The position numbers and the translations under genes were made by a program. The notes under the pieces are model-generated. The model searched no databases. It had not been told where the DNA came from and saw nothing but the letters and a program-made list of their open reading frames with translations. 64,000 nt of DNA from Endomychus coccineus (Eukaryota > Arthropoda > Insecta > Coleoptera > Endomychidae). The first letter of the stretch is position 1. Each line of letters begins with the position of its first letter. The DNA lies in assembly GCA_958510875.1 (NCBI GenBank), contig OY294069.1, positions 164,051,111 through 164,115,110 on the forward strand, given 5' to 3'. Positions 49,418-59,736 of this stretch are shown piece after piece.

Positions 49418-49517
49418 CCACTCATGGTTTGATAAATAGCAATATTCAACTTCACCCTACATATCATGGGCCAATCTAAGGCATGGCACGGTCTATCACA
49501 GCTCTTGAAATTCTGAT
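49418..49517 (-). CDS. MCORP: MCORP-type protein, exon 2
   Basis: A 100-nt exon found by splice borders and phase: acceptor TTTCTTACAG ends at 49518 and donor GGGTGAGTG starts at 49417; it enters in phase 1 and leaves in phase 2, exactly as exons 1 and 3 require. It encodes CDRPCHALDWPMICRVKLNI and AIYQTMSG, matching the insect laccase N-terminal HPCxRxCxxxxPMxCRYxFxxExYxTMS segment with its conserved cysteines. It is wedged between a Penelope-like fragment and LINE debris. Confidence 0.88.
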
Positions 49518-49719
49518 CTGTAAGAAACAAAAATATAGAGATCATCCTCAAAAGAGTCTACGTACACATTATTGTATTATTAATTATTGCATATGGTCGA
49601 TCCTTAACTAAATGTTATCTTTGTGGATTTCGCTTCATTAATTGTTTACCAATGTTGGGTACATATTTAAATAACACACTTTAAATCCAGTTATATCACA
49701 TGTTCTCAATAACTTTCGA

Positions 49720-50420
49720 ACAATTTTAACTAGTTATTTCTGACGCCTATATCTTGCAATGTTAGCAGCAAATCTTTATATGGAACAGTGTCAAATGCAT
49801 TTCTTGAAGTACATAAATACACATAGAGATTTTTGGATTTCGTTTATATTAATTAAATTTCTTAAATGCAATATTGTATCTTCTGTGAATGCCTTTTTTT
49901 AAGCCCACATTACTGTTCAAATATTGAATCGAAATTTACAAAAAATTACGTTAAACGTTGTTTGAGGATCTTTTCTATAATCTATGTTGTATTAGTGAAA
50001 TAATTTATGTGATTAGTTTCTGGTGTTCATCTCTTATTCCATCATAACCAACAGATTTTATGTTTTTCGGTGCTTTTATACTATTTTCAATTCAATTCTT
50101 TCTGATTTTTTAAAAATAGATATAGGGATGTTGATTAATGGATTTTTTCTCTCTATATTTCCTAGTTTTTTGTATTTTCTTATCTAGATTCTCCCCCACT
50201 GAAGAATAGTATCGAATAAATTCATATGCAATGATATTAGTGTTTGTAATTATATCCTCTGCGACTCCGATTCTAGCTATTATTTTATATTTTCATTACA
50301 AAGTTCTGTTAGCTTGTTTTGATAGTCATGTTTTTTCACTTTTTATTGTTTCTGTTAATCTGTTTCTATATTCTTTAAACTTCTACTTAATTTTTTTTGT
50401 TATTTAAATTCAGTCCATAT
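49720..50420 (-). pseudogene. LINE reverse transcriptase relic
   Basis: Minus-strand pieces: APKNIKSVGYDGIRDE near 50065 (the KSxGxDGI block at the start of RT) and further on YLCTSRNAFDTVPYKDLLL near 49780 (motif A, xDxxxAFDTVxHxxLL, with the first Asp replaced). Separated by stops and frame changes. Family not decided. Confidence 0.6.
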
Positions 50421-50579
50421 TTTTTGAAAAGCCTTTCTTTGTGTTTTATTCATTGAAGTAGACCTTCGGTAACCTAACACTTTTTACTAATTTCCGTTAT
50501 TTTTTTTGTATACTTTGACTACACAAGAGAGCCCTATAATGTTCTCGTGTGTGTGAGTCAGCAGTGGAATGTAGACAGA

Positions 50580-50950
50580 GGAGATAGGCATTCGTTTTTT
50601 TCTTGGAGGTTTGGAGGTTATAGACATAGGGAAAAACCTCACTAGGTTAAGAGCTCAACAACTTCGCTGTTTGTTGAAAAAATTAAGTCTGGTAGCAAGA
50701 AGTTCGGCAGATCTCGAGTTTGACAGTGAACTGGTGACTAGTTTGAGCTTGTCTTATCCGCCTATTTGGAATCTCTCGTGGTGAAACAACAGACGTGATT
50801 TCTGATGAACACCGACCATGGAATATCTATAGAAAAAATAGATATCTCCCACCTTTCTACGATGTTCTAAAGAGGTCAATGAACTCGTAAGTGTTACATC
50901 ATCAATAAAACGAATAGCCCCCTTCTGAATGGAATTCCTTTTTTGAATTC
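50580..50950 (-). mobile_element. LINE family A 3' fragment
   Basis: Reverse complement of the thumb and 3' part of family A: compare 50690-50870 with 23460-23640 on the plus strand (AAATCAGTTTC-like and CTGGTAGCAAGAAGTTCGGC). Also runs into a segment with SFPMSITSKPPR-like remains. Not coding any more. Confidence 0.65.
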
Positions 50951-51029
50951 GAACCTAAATCTAGGCTATTATTAAAATCAATATGACTTGAGTTATGCGA
51001 GCGATATATAGCTAATGTATTAAATTATT

Positions 51030-52003
51030 AGAAATAGCTTTAAAAATACTCTGCCATTCGAAGAAGAAAATCCTCCACCATGACTTGTAGAAATCCTCAC
51101 ACTTTTTCCTAAATCCTCTACACCTAAACCTAAGTACAGTGGGTTCAATTTACTCTATACCGATGCTTCCAAAACACTAGAGGGACAACGAGTAGGTGCT
51201 TCAGTCATCAAAGGGACAAACATCCTCAAATATAGTATTCCCCTAGAGTGCAGTATCTACACAGGGGAGCTATATGCCATAGCAGAAGCAATGAAACACT
51301 CGTTCAACTCTAATGCAAAAGAATCGGTATTATTCACCGATTCAATGAGCTCCATACAGGGTATAAAACAAATGTATCCTAAGCATCCCATTCTGAAAAA
51401 CATCAAGAAACAGTTGTACGAACTCCGAAACCAAGGAAAGAACATAGAGCTGGTGTGGATCCCTTCCCACATCGACATTCCAGGTAACGAACAAGCGGAC
51501 GCAGCTGCAAAAAACGCTGGTGTAGACCCTGCCTTCAAAATCATACAAAAAATTCCACATACAGACATGAAGCCCATTATTCAAGAGTATACACAGAACC
51601 TTTGGCGCGAAAGGTGTCGCAGAGCAGAGAATAATAAACTCTATGAACTCAATCCCAACTTGAAGCCTACTCAATACTCAGGACTGTGCAGGAAATATCA
51701 AGTGACTCTTACAAGGCTCCGTATAACACACCAATACTTGATTCAACGTGAAGAGGCCATGGTTTGTGACAGCTGTCACACAATCCTCAATGTGAAACAC
51801 ATCCTTCTAGAGTGTATAACATACCAACCACAAAGGGATGATGCTAACCTATCCAGTGACCTACGAACTATCCTCAGTCCACAAAACATTAATAAATTAG
51901 TAACTTTTCTGAAATCCATAAATATATTTTGCAATGTATAAAACTACTGTATCCCGCTAATAACCTAGATGGTTGATGCGGGTAAATTTGAAAAAAAAAA
52001 GGT
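51030..52003 (+). mobile_element. 5'-truncated RNase H LINE with intact C-terminal frame and poly(A)
   Basis: A 3' piece of an I-type LINE. A continuous frame from 51117 to 51941 encodes RNase H with all four acidic positions: FNLLYTDASKT (Asp), CSIYTGELYAIAEA (Glu), SVLFTDSMSSIQG (Asp) and WIPSHIDIPGNEQADAAAK (His and Asp). It is followed by RLRITHQYLIQREEAMVCDSC and HILLEC, the CCHC-like end. The element ends in an A-rich tail at about 51992-52001. It has no stop in 275 codons, so it inserted more recently than its neighbours; one in-frame stop lies just upstream at 51081. Confidence 0.85.
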
Positions 52004-52009
52004 AAAGGT

Positions 52010-53580
52010 CTTTCATGATTTTTATATCTGTAATGTTGTACGTAAATTTGATATGTTTTCCAATATAAATAATAACACCATCATTCTTACTGATATTTCT
52101 TTTACTATATATAATATCATAGTTATATAATTCATATAATTTTGTATCTACAATATTTCAGGTTTCAATTAAGATGCTAAGATATCTTTAATTTATGGAT
52201 TTTTTTTGTACTCGTTGAGCTCCACATTCAAGGAATTATTGATTATGTACAACAAACAAACTTAAATTCTGGATAGTATCATCCTGATTTTTCGAGCATG
52301 TTACCTAGAAACGTAGAACTAAAGAATGCATTTCATGGATAAATAAAGTGGTGTCTCTCACAGCGCTTTCTCTTGCTCTTTATTTATTCACTTAATTTGT
52401 GGTTGGCAGGTTCGACTATTGAATAGAATGTTGTTGTTTATGGTATTCCAATATATTCACATCCCAAAGCTAACCAAATAACGTCAAGCCCAACAACTGA
52501 ATCAACTTTTTCAATATTTTATTTGCGAGACCAAATTTTTATATGGATATGATTGCTGGTCAATTATTGTTGATTGTTTTTAATCAATCTGCCCGGATTA
52601 AACGGAAAAACTATCATATTTATTTATTTTTATACTCTTTATATTATTTCTGAGGTAATACTCTACCATCATAACATTATATATTTGGTTCTATTGATCA
52701 TACCGTACTTGTCTTAATAATTTTGTTCAAAAATTCATTAAGAAACAATAATGCAGCCTTTCTTTGTGTTGTTATTTGTCAATTGTGTTCACAAAACTGT
52801 AACCTCACAGTTTAATGTTCATTACGTTTTCATGTTATTATAGTTTCACTCAATATCTAACATTTTTGTTTTGGTAAAACTTCCTCAGTTTCTACTTGAG
52901 AATGTAACGTAACAAGATAATAATGAAGTGAAATTAGAAAATTTAAACTACACCGTGACTGTAGAACTATTTTTACTCGTTCAATGAAAAATTCTTCTTC
53001 CATACGCGTTCAGTTCGGTTTCCCTTATACAGAACGCTTAGAGAATGGAACATAAAACTTCATGGGAAGAGTTCAATAACCTCAGGCAAAACAATCAGCA
53101 TGCTAGATGTTTCTTCAATAGTTTCTCCACGATCTTTGAGAAAGTTGTATAGCAAGTGTCGTTTACAACATTATTCGATAGAATAAAAATGCATTTGATT
53201 AGTTAATTATTGAAAACTGATAAGATATATGCTTGTGGGTGGGTTTTGTAGTGAAAATTGACAAATTTGGAGAACCATCCATGTAGGTTCCGACCTACCA
53301 TCACTAGATAAATACCCTCCGTTTTTATACTAGTCCCAGGTGGTAAATTACAATCATTATTTTTCTGGCAGACTCAAGACGGATCTTAATCAAACATCCC
53401 ATTAAGGATGACACACTAACCCAATGTAACTGCTTAAAAACTGGTCAGAAGACACAAGGCGAATGAAAGGTAGTTTTCGAATTAGCAAACCATCATCCCA
53501 ACACAGAAATACGTGAAATTGACAAATTGTTAATTTGAAGATTGTAGAAGAAAAATAGCGCTCAATTGTATTTCATGAAG
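52010..53580. other. AT-rich part of MCORP intron 1
   Basis: No gene, RNA or recognised repeat supported. Confidence 0.45.
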
Positions 53581-53589
53581 ACTTGACTA

Positions 53590-54240
53590 TATATACTCTC
53601 ATCATCATAATTATTTGAAGGGAGCAGGCTTAGCCCCCAAATGCACTTAGACCACTTAGTTGGGCCCATTGAGCGCCCCGTAGTATGAAGCCAATTCTAT
53701 CATTATAGTGGGTTTGTGGCCCGCCCAGAAACACAATGCTGGGGCATAAAACCCAGTCTCTTCCAATTCTTCCAAGTGTCCATCGACTGCAAGACCCCAC
53801 AGAAGCGGAGATAGGGCTCATCCATGTGGGCAGCCTTTTGTTACGGTGGTTTGTACGACGCATGCGTCATGTTGCGCCTTTATCACACGCGTATGTAGCA
53901 TGGCTTCAATCCATCGGACTAATGTTGGATCGATTCCATGCTTCTCAGCAGCTGAGCAGATAGACTCGACGGACGTGTTATCAAATGACCCTTCGATGTC
54001 CATAAATACCCCAAGGGCGTGTTCCTCTCGGGCCATAGCACCATCCATTCGTGTGACTAGATGATGCAAGGCCGTTTCACTCGCTAGGTTAGCTTGGTAA
54101 GCGTATTGACGACAGTGTAAGGGATAAGCGTTAAGTGGGCCATCTCTCAAGTGTCAATAAGTCTCTCTAGTACCTTAAATAGTAATGAGGTTAGACTAAT
54201 TGGGAGGAATCTCTTACCTTAGCTGTATATGGTATAGATT
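53590..54240 (-). mobile_element. LINE family B, RT fragment with 3' end
   Basis: Minus strand. The RT part at 54150-53818 reads PLHCRQYAYQANLASETALH, then MAREEHALGVFMDIEGSFDN (motif A; the usual AFDN is SFDN) and GIDPTLVRWIEAML, ending at TKGCPHG (motif B, usually RGCPQG). RT then stops and the 3' region (53750-53590) follows directly, with a tail reading ATGATGATGAG on the minus strand. The catalytic YADD part is missing, so the copy has an internal deletion. The same family's 3' ends lie at 18720 and 38690. Confidence 0.75.
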
Positions 54241-54249
54241 GCAGTTGCG

Positions 54250-55190
54250 TGTTGCGTGGGATATTTCAATGTAATAACATACAAACTGCACAAATAGAGA
54301 TGAATGAAAGAAATAAATAATTGCAAATAAAGCGAAACTAACTAACCGAGGCAAATAAAAACAGAGAAATCTGTTTTAAATAACAGAGACGGCATGTTCA
54401 CGGACCACTTCTTCAGACTGATAAAGAGTTAGCAATATCAATGCACATACATGATTTTTTGAAATTTTGCCGAATTGATTATGTCCAACATTTTTAAGAA
54501 TTGACTGATGGGTTATTAAATGTTACAAGCTATAGCGTGGAAAGTTTGTAACGATGTTTGCTGAAGATTAATATTTTCTGCAATACAAAGAAAGTTGATA
54601 CACCGTCGAGAGTGTATTATTAGTAATTAGTATCCATGCGACTCTCCAGAGAGGTTCCGGAATGCTAACTAATATTTCCTAATACGAGAGTGGATTAGCT
54701 GAATGTCACAATTCGTTCTTTTCATAGAAGATATAATCTGACGATGATCTTTGTGAGATTTAATTTCGTAATAACGTGCTCTATGGGGAGTATTGTGAAC
54801 TATATACATACATGCGTGACTTAATTCACTTAGATTTTACTAATCAGACCTACCTCCCTCTATACCTGGACAATTTAATATGAATACGTCAACGAATATT
54901 GAATTTTGAAGAATTTTTTCAAGAATCGAGCGAATATAACGAATATTCAAGTAGAACCCAGATCATCTAAGCTGATCATAATAAAGTTGCTAATAATTGA
55001 CAGCCGTTTGGATGTTGTTGGTTATAAATGTTGCAACCCTCGTATCGTAAAGTGAATGCTGATAGTCGCCGTTGGCTTATGTGGTCTTCCACTCTAGACA
55101 AAAGGTGAGGTGCCCACAATACACCAACTCAGCAATAGATGTTCGATACGTGCATATTCTTCCCAAATGCTGACTAAGACATTACTCTAA
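54250..55190. other. Unannotated MCORP intron 1 sequence
   Basis: No supportable gene or element. Confidence 0.45.
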
Positions 55191-55196
55191 CTAGCA

Positions 55197-55470
55197 TCAC
55201 CTCAGCTCACATTGGGACCATGCTGCGTTAGCATGCATGTGAGCTCCGGGTAGCTCATGTTTTTTCACACGAGTAGCTACTGTACAACCTGTTTCATCAA
55301 TGTAGACTTTACCGCAAGAACAGGGAATACGATAAACACCTTCTAAGTGGAGAGGAGGAAGGGGATCTTTGATAGGTTTGTAAAACTCCGATAATTTTGG
55401 AAGTGTGGAAAAACGGGTAGAAACATTATGTTTTTTGAGGATTTTGGAAATTCGATCTGTTATATTTTGA
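55197..55470 (-). pseudogene. Penelope-like element, family B, inverted 5' fragment
   Basis: Minus-strand reading ISKILKKHNVSTRFSTLPKL, DPLPPLHLEGVYRIPCSCGK and VYIDETGCTVATRVKKHE is nearly the same as the plus-strand copy that starts at 55470. This is the segment between RT and the GIY-YIG endonuclease. It stops at the EHE position, so it is a partial inverted duplicate. Nucleotide identity with the other arm is high (over 90% by eye). Confidence 0.8.
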
Positions 55471-55515
55471 ATATATGGATAACAGATAGAATTTCCAAAA
55501 TCCTCAAAAAACATA
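55425..55515. repeat. Palindromic junction of the head-to-head Penelope copies
   Basis: GTTTTTTGAGGATTTTGGAA at 55429-55448 is the reverse complement of TTCCAAAATCCTCAAAAAAC at 55493-55512, joined through about 44 nt. This is the centre of a larger inverted repeat of about 270 bp per arm (55240-55470 against 55470-55700). Confidence 0.85.
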
Positions 55516-55964
55516 ATATTTCTACCCGTTCTTCCACACTTCCAAAATTATCGGAGTTTTACAAACCTATCAAAGATCCCCTTCCTCCTCTCCACTTAGA
55601 AGTTGTTTATCGTATTCCCTGTTCTTGCGGTAAAGTCTACATTGGTGAAACAGGTCGTACAGTAGCTACTCGTGTGAAAGAACATGAGCGCTGTACAAGA
55701 CTTCGTGACACCAGTAGATCTGCACTTGCGGAACACAAGTTTAACACAAATCATCAAATCCTTTTTGAAGATACTAAAATCCTAGTCCGAGCCCCAAACT
55801 TCTATCAGCGAAAAATCCTTGAAGCTATAGAGATCTTAAAACATCCGAATTATCTGAACCGTGACTCAGGATATTACCTTCCCAACATTTGGAAACCCAT
55901 CCTCGAAAATTCCACTTCGCACATGATCGCACAACGGCAGGGTCAGGTGCCGGAACGAAGTTAA
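55470..55964 (+). CDS. Penelope-like element, family B, GIY-YIG endonuclease end
   Basis: The 3' part of a Penelope-like retroelement ORF, open for about 170 codons. ISTRSSTLPKLSEFYKPIKD leads into the endonuclease: VVYRIPCSCGKVYIGETGRT holds the GIY-YIG signature (VYRIPC / VYIGET) with its Cys pair, and TRVKEHERC and SALAEHKFNTNHQILFEDT follow, with the EH(K)FNTxHxI block and ILxRAPNFYQRKILEAIEIL to the end. The catalytic Tyr, Arg and His-type residues appear intact, so the endonuclease domain may still be foldable, but the RT part is missing. Translation would need an internal start; the ATG at 55428 lies in the palindromic junction. Confidence 0.8.
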   Translation, partial: NIWITDRISKILKKHNISTRSSTLPKLSEFYKPIKDPLPPLHLEVVYRIPCSCGKVYIGETGRTVATRVKEHERCTRLRDTSRSALAEHKFNTNHQILFEDTKILVRAPNFYQRKILEAIEILKHPNYLNRDSGYYLPNIWKPILENSTSHMIAQRQGQVPERS

Positions 55965-56071
55965 CCACCGGAACAAAGGCAGTGAACTATGTAGCGTGAA
56001 GGTTTTTTCCTACAATAAATACGGCTACAGAAACCAGTAGAACCAGTTTCAGTTCAAGCCTCAAGCCTGCC

Positions 56072-56106
56072 CTGAAGATGCCACCTGTAATGGTTGGCAA
56101 AACGTC
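56072..56106 (+). ncRNA. Degenerate hammerhead-ribozyme-like core, Penelope family B
   Basis: Just downstream of the GIY-YIG ORF: CTGAAGA (56072-56078), a stem TGCCA / TGGCA (56079-56083 with 56095-56099) and AAACGTC (56100-56106). A hammerhead core needs CUGANGA, stem II, GAAA and a GUC-type cleavage site; here the G of GAAA is A, so self-cleavage is unlikely. Position and layout fit the known presence of such motifs in Penelope-like terminal repeats. Confidence 0.4.
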
Positions 56107-56269
56107 GGCATCAAGTCGAGCTATTGTGATGCGGAATCCATCCGGAAGACAAGAATTTTCAAGATTAGCTGTCCGCGGAAGTCTACTATCCAACATACCA
56201 AGTTTGTATGAAACAGTAAACAACCTGCAGAAAACTGATGTTAATTCGCACATTCCTTGAGAACGACAA

Positions 56270-57400
56270 GTGGAATTCCGTCTGGCCCCATAACCTTTTT
56301 GGTATTGAGATCAAGCAGAATGCGCCTAATTGTGCGCAGACGAAAGATATCAACTATAGTATTACTTAGAATTTGACTAGGTAAAATTCACGAATAAAAT
56401 GGAATGCTAAGTATATTCCAGTTGGGGTTCCGTAACATGTGGAACTAGCGGGACTACCGCATACGTTGAAGAAAAAAGCCCCAGTCATTGGGACAGAAAT
56501 ATTGGATTAAATTCAACGACTGATAATCCATACATTCATTTTATACTATTATACAACTATATTGGTTTGAAATTAAAATTTTACACGACGGACATCAGCT
56601 TGAACAAATAATAGTTACTTACTATATGTTGTAAATAACTTGCCAAACTTGTAAAGCCCAAATTAGTACTGGATTTAGAGCATGGAGAAAAGAAGAATGT
56701 TGTGTTGCAATATTCTTAATTTGAAGTGTTACGTGAATTAAACAATCAATGGAAAAATGTAATGTACAGTTTCTATCGGACTTTTGGGCGTCATCAATAT
56801 AGCGAACATAGTGTATGTTCACATGTTAAAACATTAATTTTTGTGTTATTTCAAAGCTACCATTTTCTCCGTATGACTGGGATCCGCAAAGTGAATATGA
56901 TAACTCGCTTTGATTTGGTCCATACCCCGAACAATTGTGTTTGAATAAATAATTAATTGTAATAATTATCTTTAAATAATTAATTACTTGAAATAATTAA
57001 TAAAAAAAATGATTAGTGTATTTAATAATGGTAAAATAGCAGCATTGAAAAAAATCAGTCCCACTGCGACATTGTATACATTATTTTATATAATCAGAGG
57101 ATAACCAGATCCTCACTCTTAAAACTTCTCCCAATTCCAGATTTTTAATTTATGTTAAACACCTGGCGCGGAGGTTTTGAATATCTATTTTCTTTTAAAT
57201 AGCTCTTTCTTTTGCAATATTATGAATCGGATCAGCTATTTGCAATTTTAATTCACATAACAAATAAGTTGTTGACCTAATTTGATCTTCATATGTGTGC
57301 TTCATATTCCATTAAAAAATGTTCTTCTTGGACAATTCATTTAATTCATTTCAACTCTACTAAATATGTGGTTTAATATTCTGGATTCTAAATTTTATAA
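56270..57400. other. Unannotated MCORP intron 1 sequence
   Basis: No supportable gene. The small ORFs at 56622-56822 and 56726-56944 have no recognised motif. Confidence 0.45.
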
Positions 57401-57413
57401 TTTCTGGTCTTAC

Positions 57414-57543
57414 CTGGCATTGGTGTGAAATATAATATGGTAACCACTGCAGCAACCATTCCTAAAACAATCGACAACCTCAGCATCAACGACTGAGTTG
57501 CAGACATTTTTGGTTTAGATATTTTAGCACAATCGTCTACCAT
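57414..57543 (-). CDS. MCORP: MCORP-type protein, exon 1 with start and membrane anchor
   Basis: First coding exon. The first in-frame ATG is at 57543; a second, in a better insect context (CAAAAATG), is at 57507. The longer start gives a protein of 624 residues, the shorter 612. Both put a hydrophobic stretch (RLSIVLGMVAAVVTILYF) near the N-terminus with an Arg before it, which fits a signal-anchor or uncleaved signal peptide leading the oxidase-like domains to the outside. The donor CCAGGTAAGA at 57413 leaves phase 1 and joins to exon 2 as MPDQNFKSCDRPC. The promoter and 5' leader were not identified. Confidence 0.75.
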
Positions 57544-57549
57544 AACCGC

Positions 57550-58370
57550 GATATATTATTTTTTCCAAACTAACACTTCACACATAATATCATAACTAGG
57601 AGTATTTAAGTTACTTTGCCGGCACGGTCTGTATTATTTTGTTTTAAATTAAATTTGTTGTTTATAAACAATGGAATGACCAGTAAATCGGATTAAATAG
57701 ATCACCGTAGTTGGCATTGAAGAATCGATTGCCCAACTCGTTTTACTATTACGTGAATCACAAACAAAGAAACAGGAGTTTACTAAACAAAATTCACTGC
57801 AGACATGCTTTCACTCTCCGAGAACTCGATATTAATGAAATTGACTTGTTTGACTTGTCTGGTGTGTGAAGTGAAAGTACTTGAGACTTGAGACGGAAGG
57901 TATCGAAAAGCGTGTAGGGATACAAAGTTAAATGATTATCCTTATACTAACAGTGTCCTACACTAGCTATTTTGATAACATAACAATAGAACATAATTTC
58001 AAGGTCAAAGAATTTCGATATCAATATAAAATTTATGATAATCGAATGTACCCTGGAACAACATAGTACGTACCTATAAAATGACGGACAAGTAAAACGC
58101 CTTATGTTTGCTCAAAATTAACTTTATTAAAATTAACAATTAGGGTACTCATTGAAATAATCTTTATAAAAAAGGTAGGTAATATATTACCTTTTTATGG
58201 AGTAGAAATGAGAATTATTACACTCAAAAATATTCAAAGACATGACCACTTTTTACTCATAGTATTTTTTTTATGATCAATAAATTATTCATTAAAGTAA
58301 TCTTCAAAAAAGGAACCTAATACCTTTCTATAACTACAGTAAAATCACAATAAAATCAAAGTGAAACTTG
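57550..58370. other. Upstream region of the MCORP-type gene
   Basis: AT-rich intergenic sequence. A loose direct repeat is visible: ATTGAAATAATCTTTATAAAAAAGGTA (58153 on) and ATTAAAGTAATCTTCAAAAAAGGAA (58291 on). No clear TATA box or promoter could be fixed. Confidence 0.4.
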
Positions 58371-58380
58371 GAATTCTGGC

Positions 58381-58527
58381 TTAATTAACATAATCTAATT
58401 TGCTTATAAGCTCTACAGCTAAGGCGTTTTTTGCACATAAAGAGCAAACAACTTTAGAACAATAGCCTTCTGCCATATCTTCTTCCGGAGCAGCACAAAT
58501 AGCATAAATAGGTCTGTTGCATTTATT
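58381..58527 (-). other. Short Cys-rich open frame, unidentified
   Basis: A stop-free stretch of 48 codons on the minus strand ending at TAA: NKCNRPIYAICAAPEEDMAE then GYCSKVVCSLCAKNALAVEL. Five Cys residues spaced like a zinc-binding C-terminus (C, C, C, CxxC). It starts after an upstream stop (TGA), and an adjoining frame (SRQLIRKLTVNN) may be its continuation. I suspect the end of a transposon integrase or transposase but cannot name the family. Confidence 0.35.
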
Positions 58528-58624
58528 TCATATTATTTACTGTTAATTTACGAATTAGCTGCCTTGATTCATTTTCTGTTTGTGTATATATAGCTAGTAA
58601 TACCTCTGTAAATTTAAGTACCAT

Positions 58625-58680
58625 TGTTTACCAGAAGAAGCCACTATGTGACGAAACATGTCGTGTTACCTCCTATGTTT
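58625..58680 (+). ncRNA. Hammerhead-like remnant, possible Penelope tail
   Basis: CAGAAGA (58632-58638), a short CCAC / GTG stem and CGAAAC (58652-58657) followed by ATGTCG recall the 56-kb core, with CTG changed to CAG. It may mark another Penelope-like tail, although no GIY-YIG sequence is nearby. Confidence 0.25.
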
Positions 58681-59039
58681 ATATTAAAAGTTTATTTTGT
58701 TATTTTTCTACGGTGTATTCATTGTTCAGTGTAGTTTTCAGTTGTAAAAATACAATTATTACTTTGTTGAATAACAATACGTTTATCGTACCAATTGAAT
58801 ACAATTTAGAACGTCAACTGAAACGGAAAAGATTCCCCTGTATCCAGAATTTGTGTTTCACAAGGGTCGATACTAGGACCTTTATCGAATAATTATATCT
58901 ACTACTACTGTTTCCTCCTTTTGTTGGTATATATTTTGGCTTTCGAACACTTATGTGGGTAAAGTGTATGGTTGTGATACCTATTTACTAGCTATTATAC
59001 GCAGATAGCTAGAAACGTTGAATTATATTCTATCCGGGG

Positions 59040-59115
59040 GAAGTGACAACATATGTGTGGGACCTGCCGAACTTTTTCCCACCAGACTTCAATTTCTTAT
59101 TCCAGATGTTTTTTT
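59040..59115 (+). mobile_element. Short LINE family A remnant
   Basis: The segment with GACCTGCCGAACTTTTTCCC resembles the family A 3' part at 23610-23640 (ACCTGCCGAACTTCTTC) and its copy near 2735. Only about 60 bp remain. Confidence 0.45.
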
Positions 59116-59139
59116 TTAGTTACATGTTTCTTGTTACTG

Positions 59140-59310
59140 TACGTATAAAAAATAACATTCCGAATTGCACTCTGTTCAAAATCATCTACATTTCTTTTTG
59201 GCCTTGAAAGTTCACATGCAATTTCATTGACCATTGTAGAGCTGCAGAAACTCTATCTTCAACGGCAGTGATATGAAGACATAGCTCTCCATTTTCATGT
59301 TCCTCTTCAT
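59140..59310 (-). pseudogene. Possible transposase N-terminal fragment
   Basis: Minus-strand frames give MNYYEEEHENGELCLHITAV and, shifted, RPKRNVDDFEQSAIRNVIFY, a segment similar to the DxFDxxxIRxxI(H/F) start often found after the helix-turn-helix in arthropod transposases. The relation is tentative. Confidence 0.3.
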
Positions 59311-59736
59311 AATAATTCATTGTTGAGGATACAGTTTGTTAAAGACATTCTCGCAGGTTACACAGCAAACGAAGTAAATGGAGGTAAAATTAGAGTCCTA
59401 TGAAGAACTGTTCATATACCTCTGAACTTTGATTCTATTAAAATTTAGATTCAACGAATATATGAACTGTCAAGTCAATTGAATAAAATAAACTATTTCA
59501 ACCGTAACCCTGGAACGTGTTGCCAACTGTTTCAAAATGAAATATCCCTGGTTTGCCAAAGACTATGCGTCACTGTTTTACGGTAAAATGTTCAAATGAA
59601 TTGGTTGCATTAAATTACATACTACGACATCATTTGTTTCTTACCCTGAATATGTCATAACTGGATGTGGAAGGCCGAAGGCAAGATTAATAACTTGTTA
59701 GATGTATTGCAAGATGCTCAGTGGATTTACTAATTT

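Noticed and set aside
53736..54064. Plus-strand ORFs of about 75 codons
   Set aside because: The minus strand carries recognisable LINE reverse transcriptase motifs over the same bases.
57414..57507. Joining exon 1 directly to the large exon at 47555
   Set aside because: The phases do not match (1 against 2); the exon at 49418-49517 supplies exactly the missing phase and the laccase cysteines.
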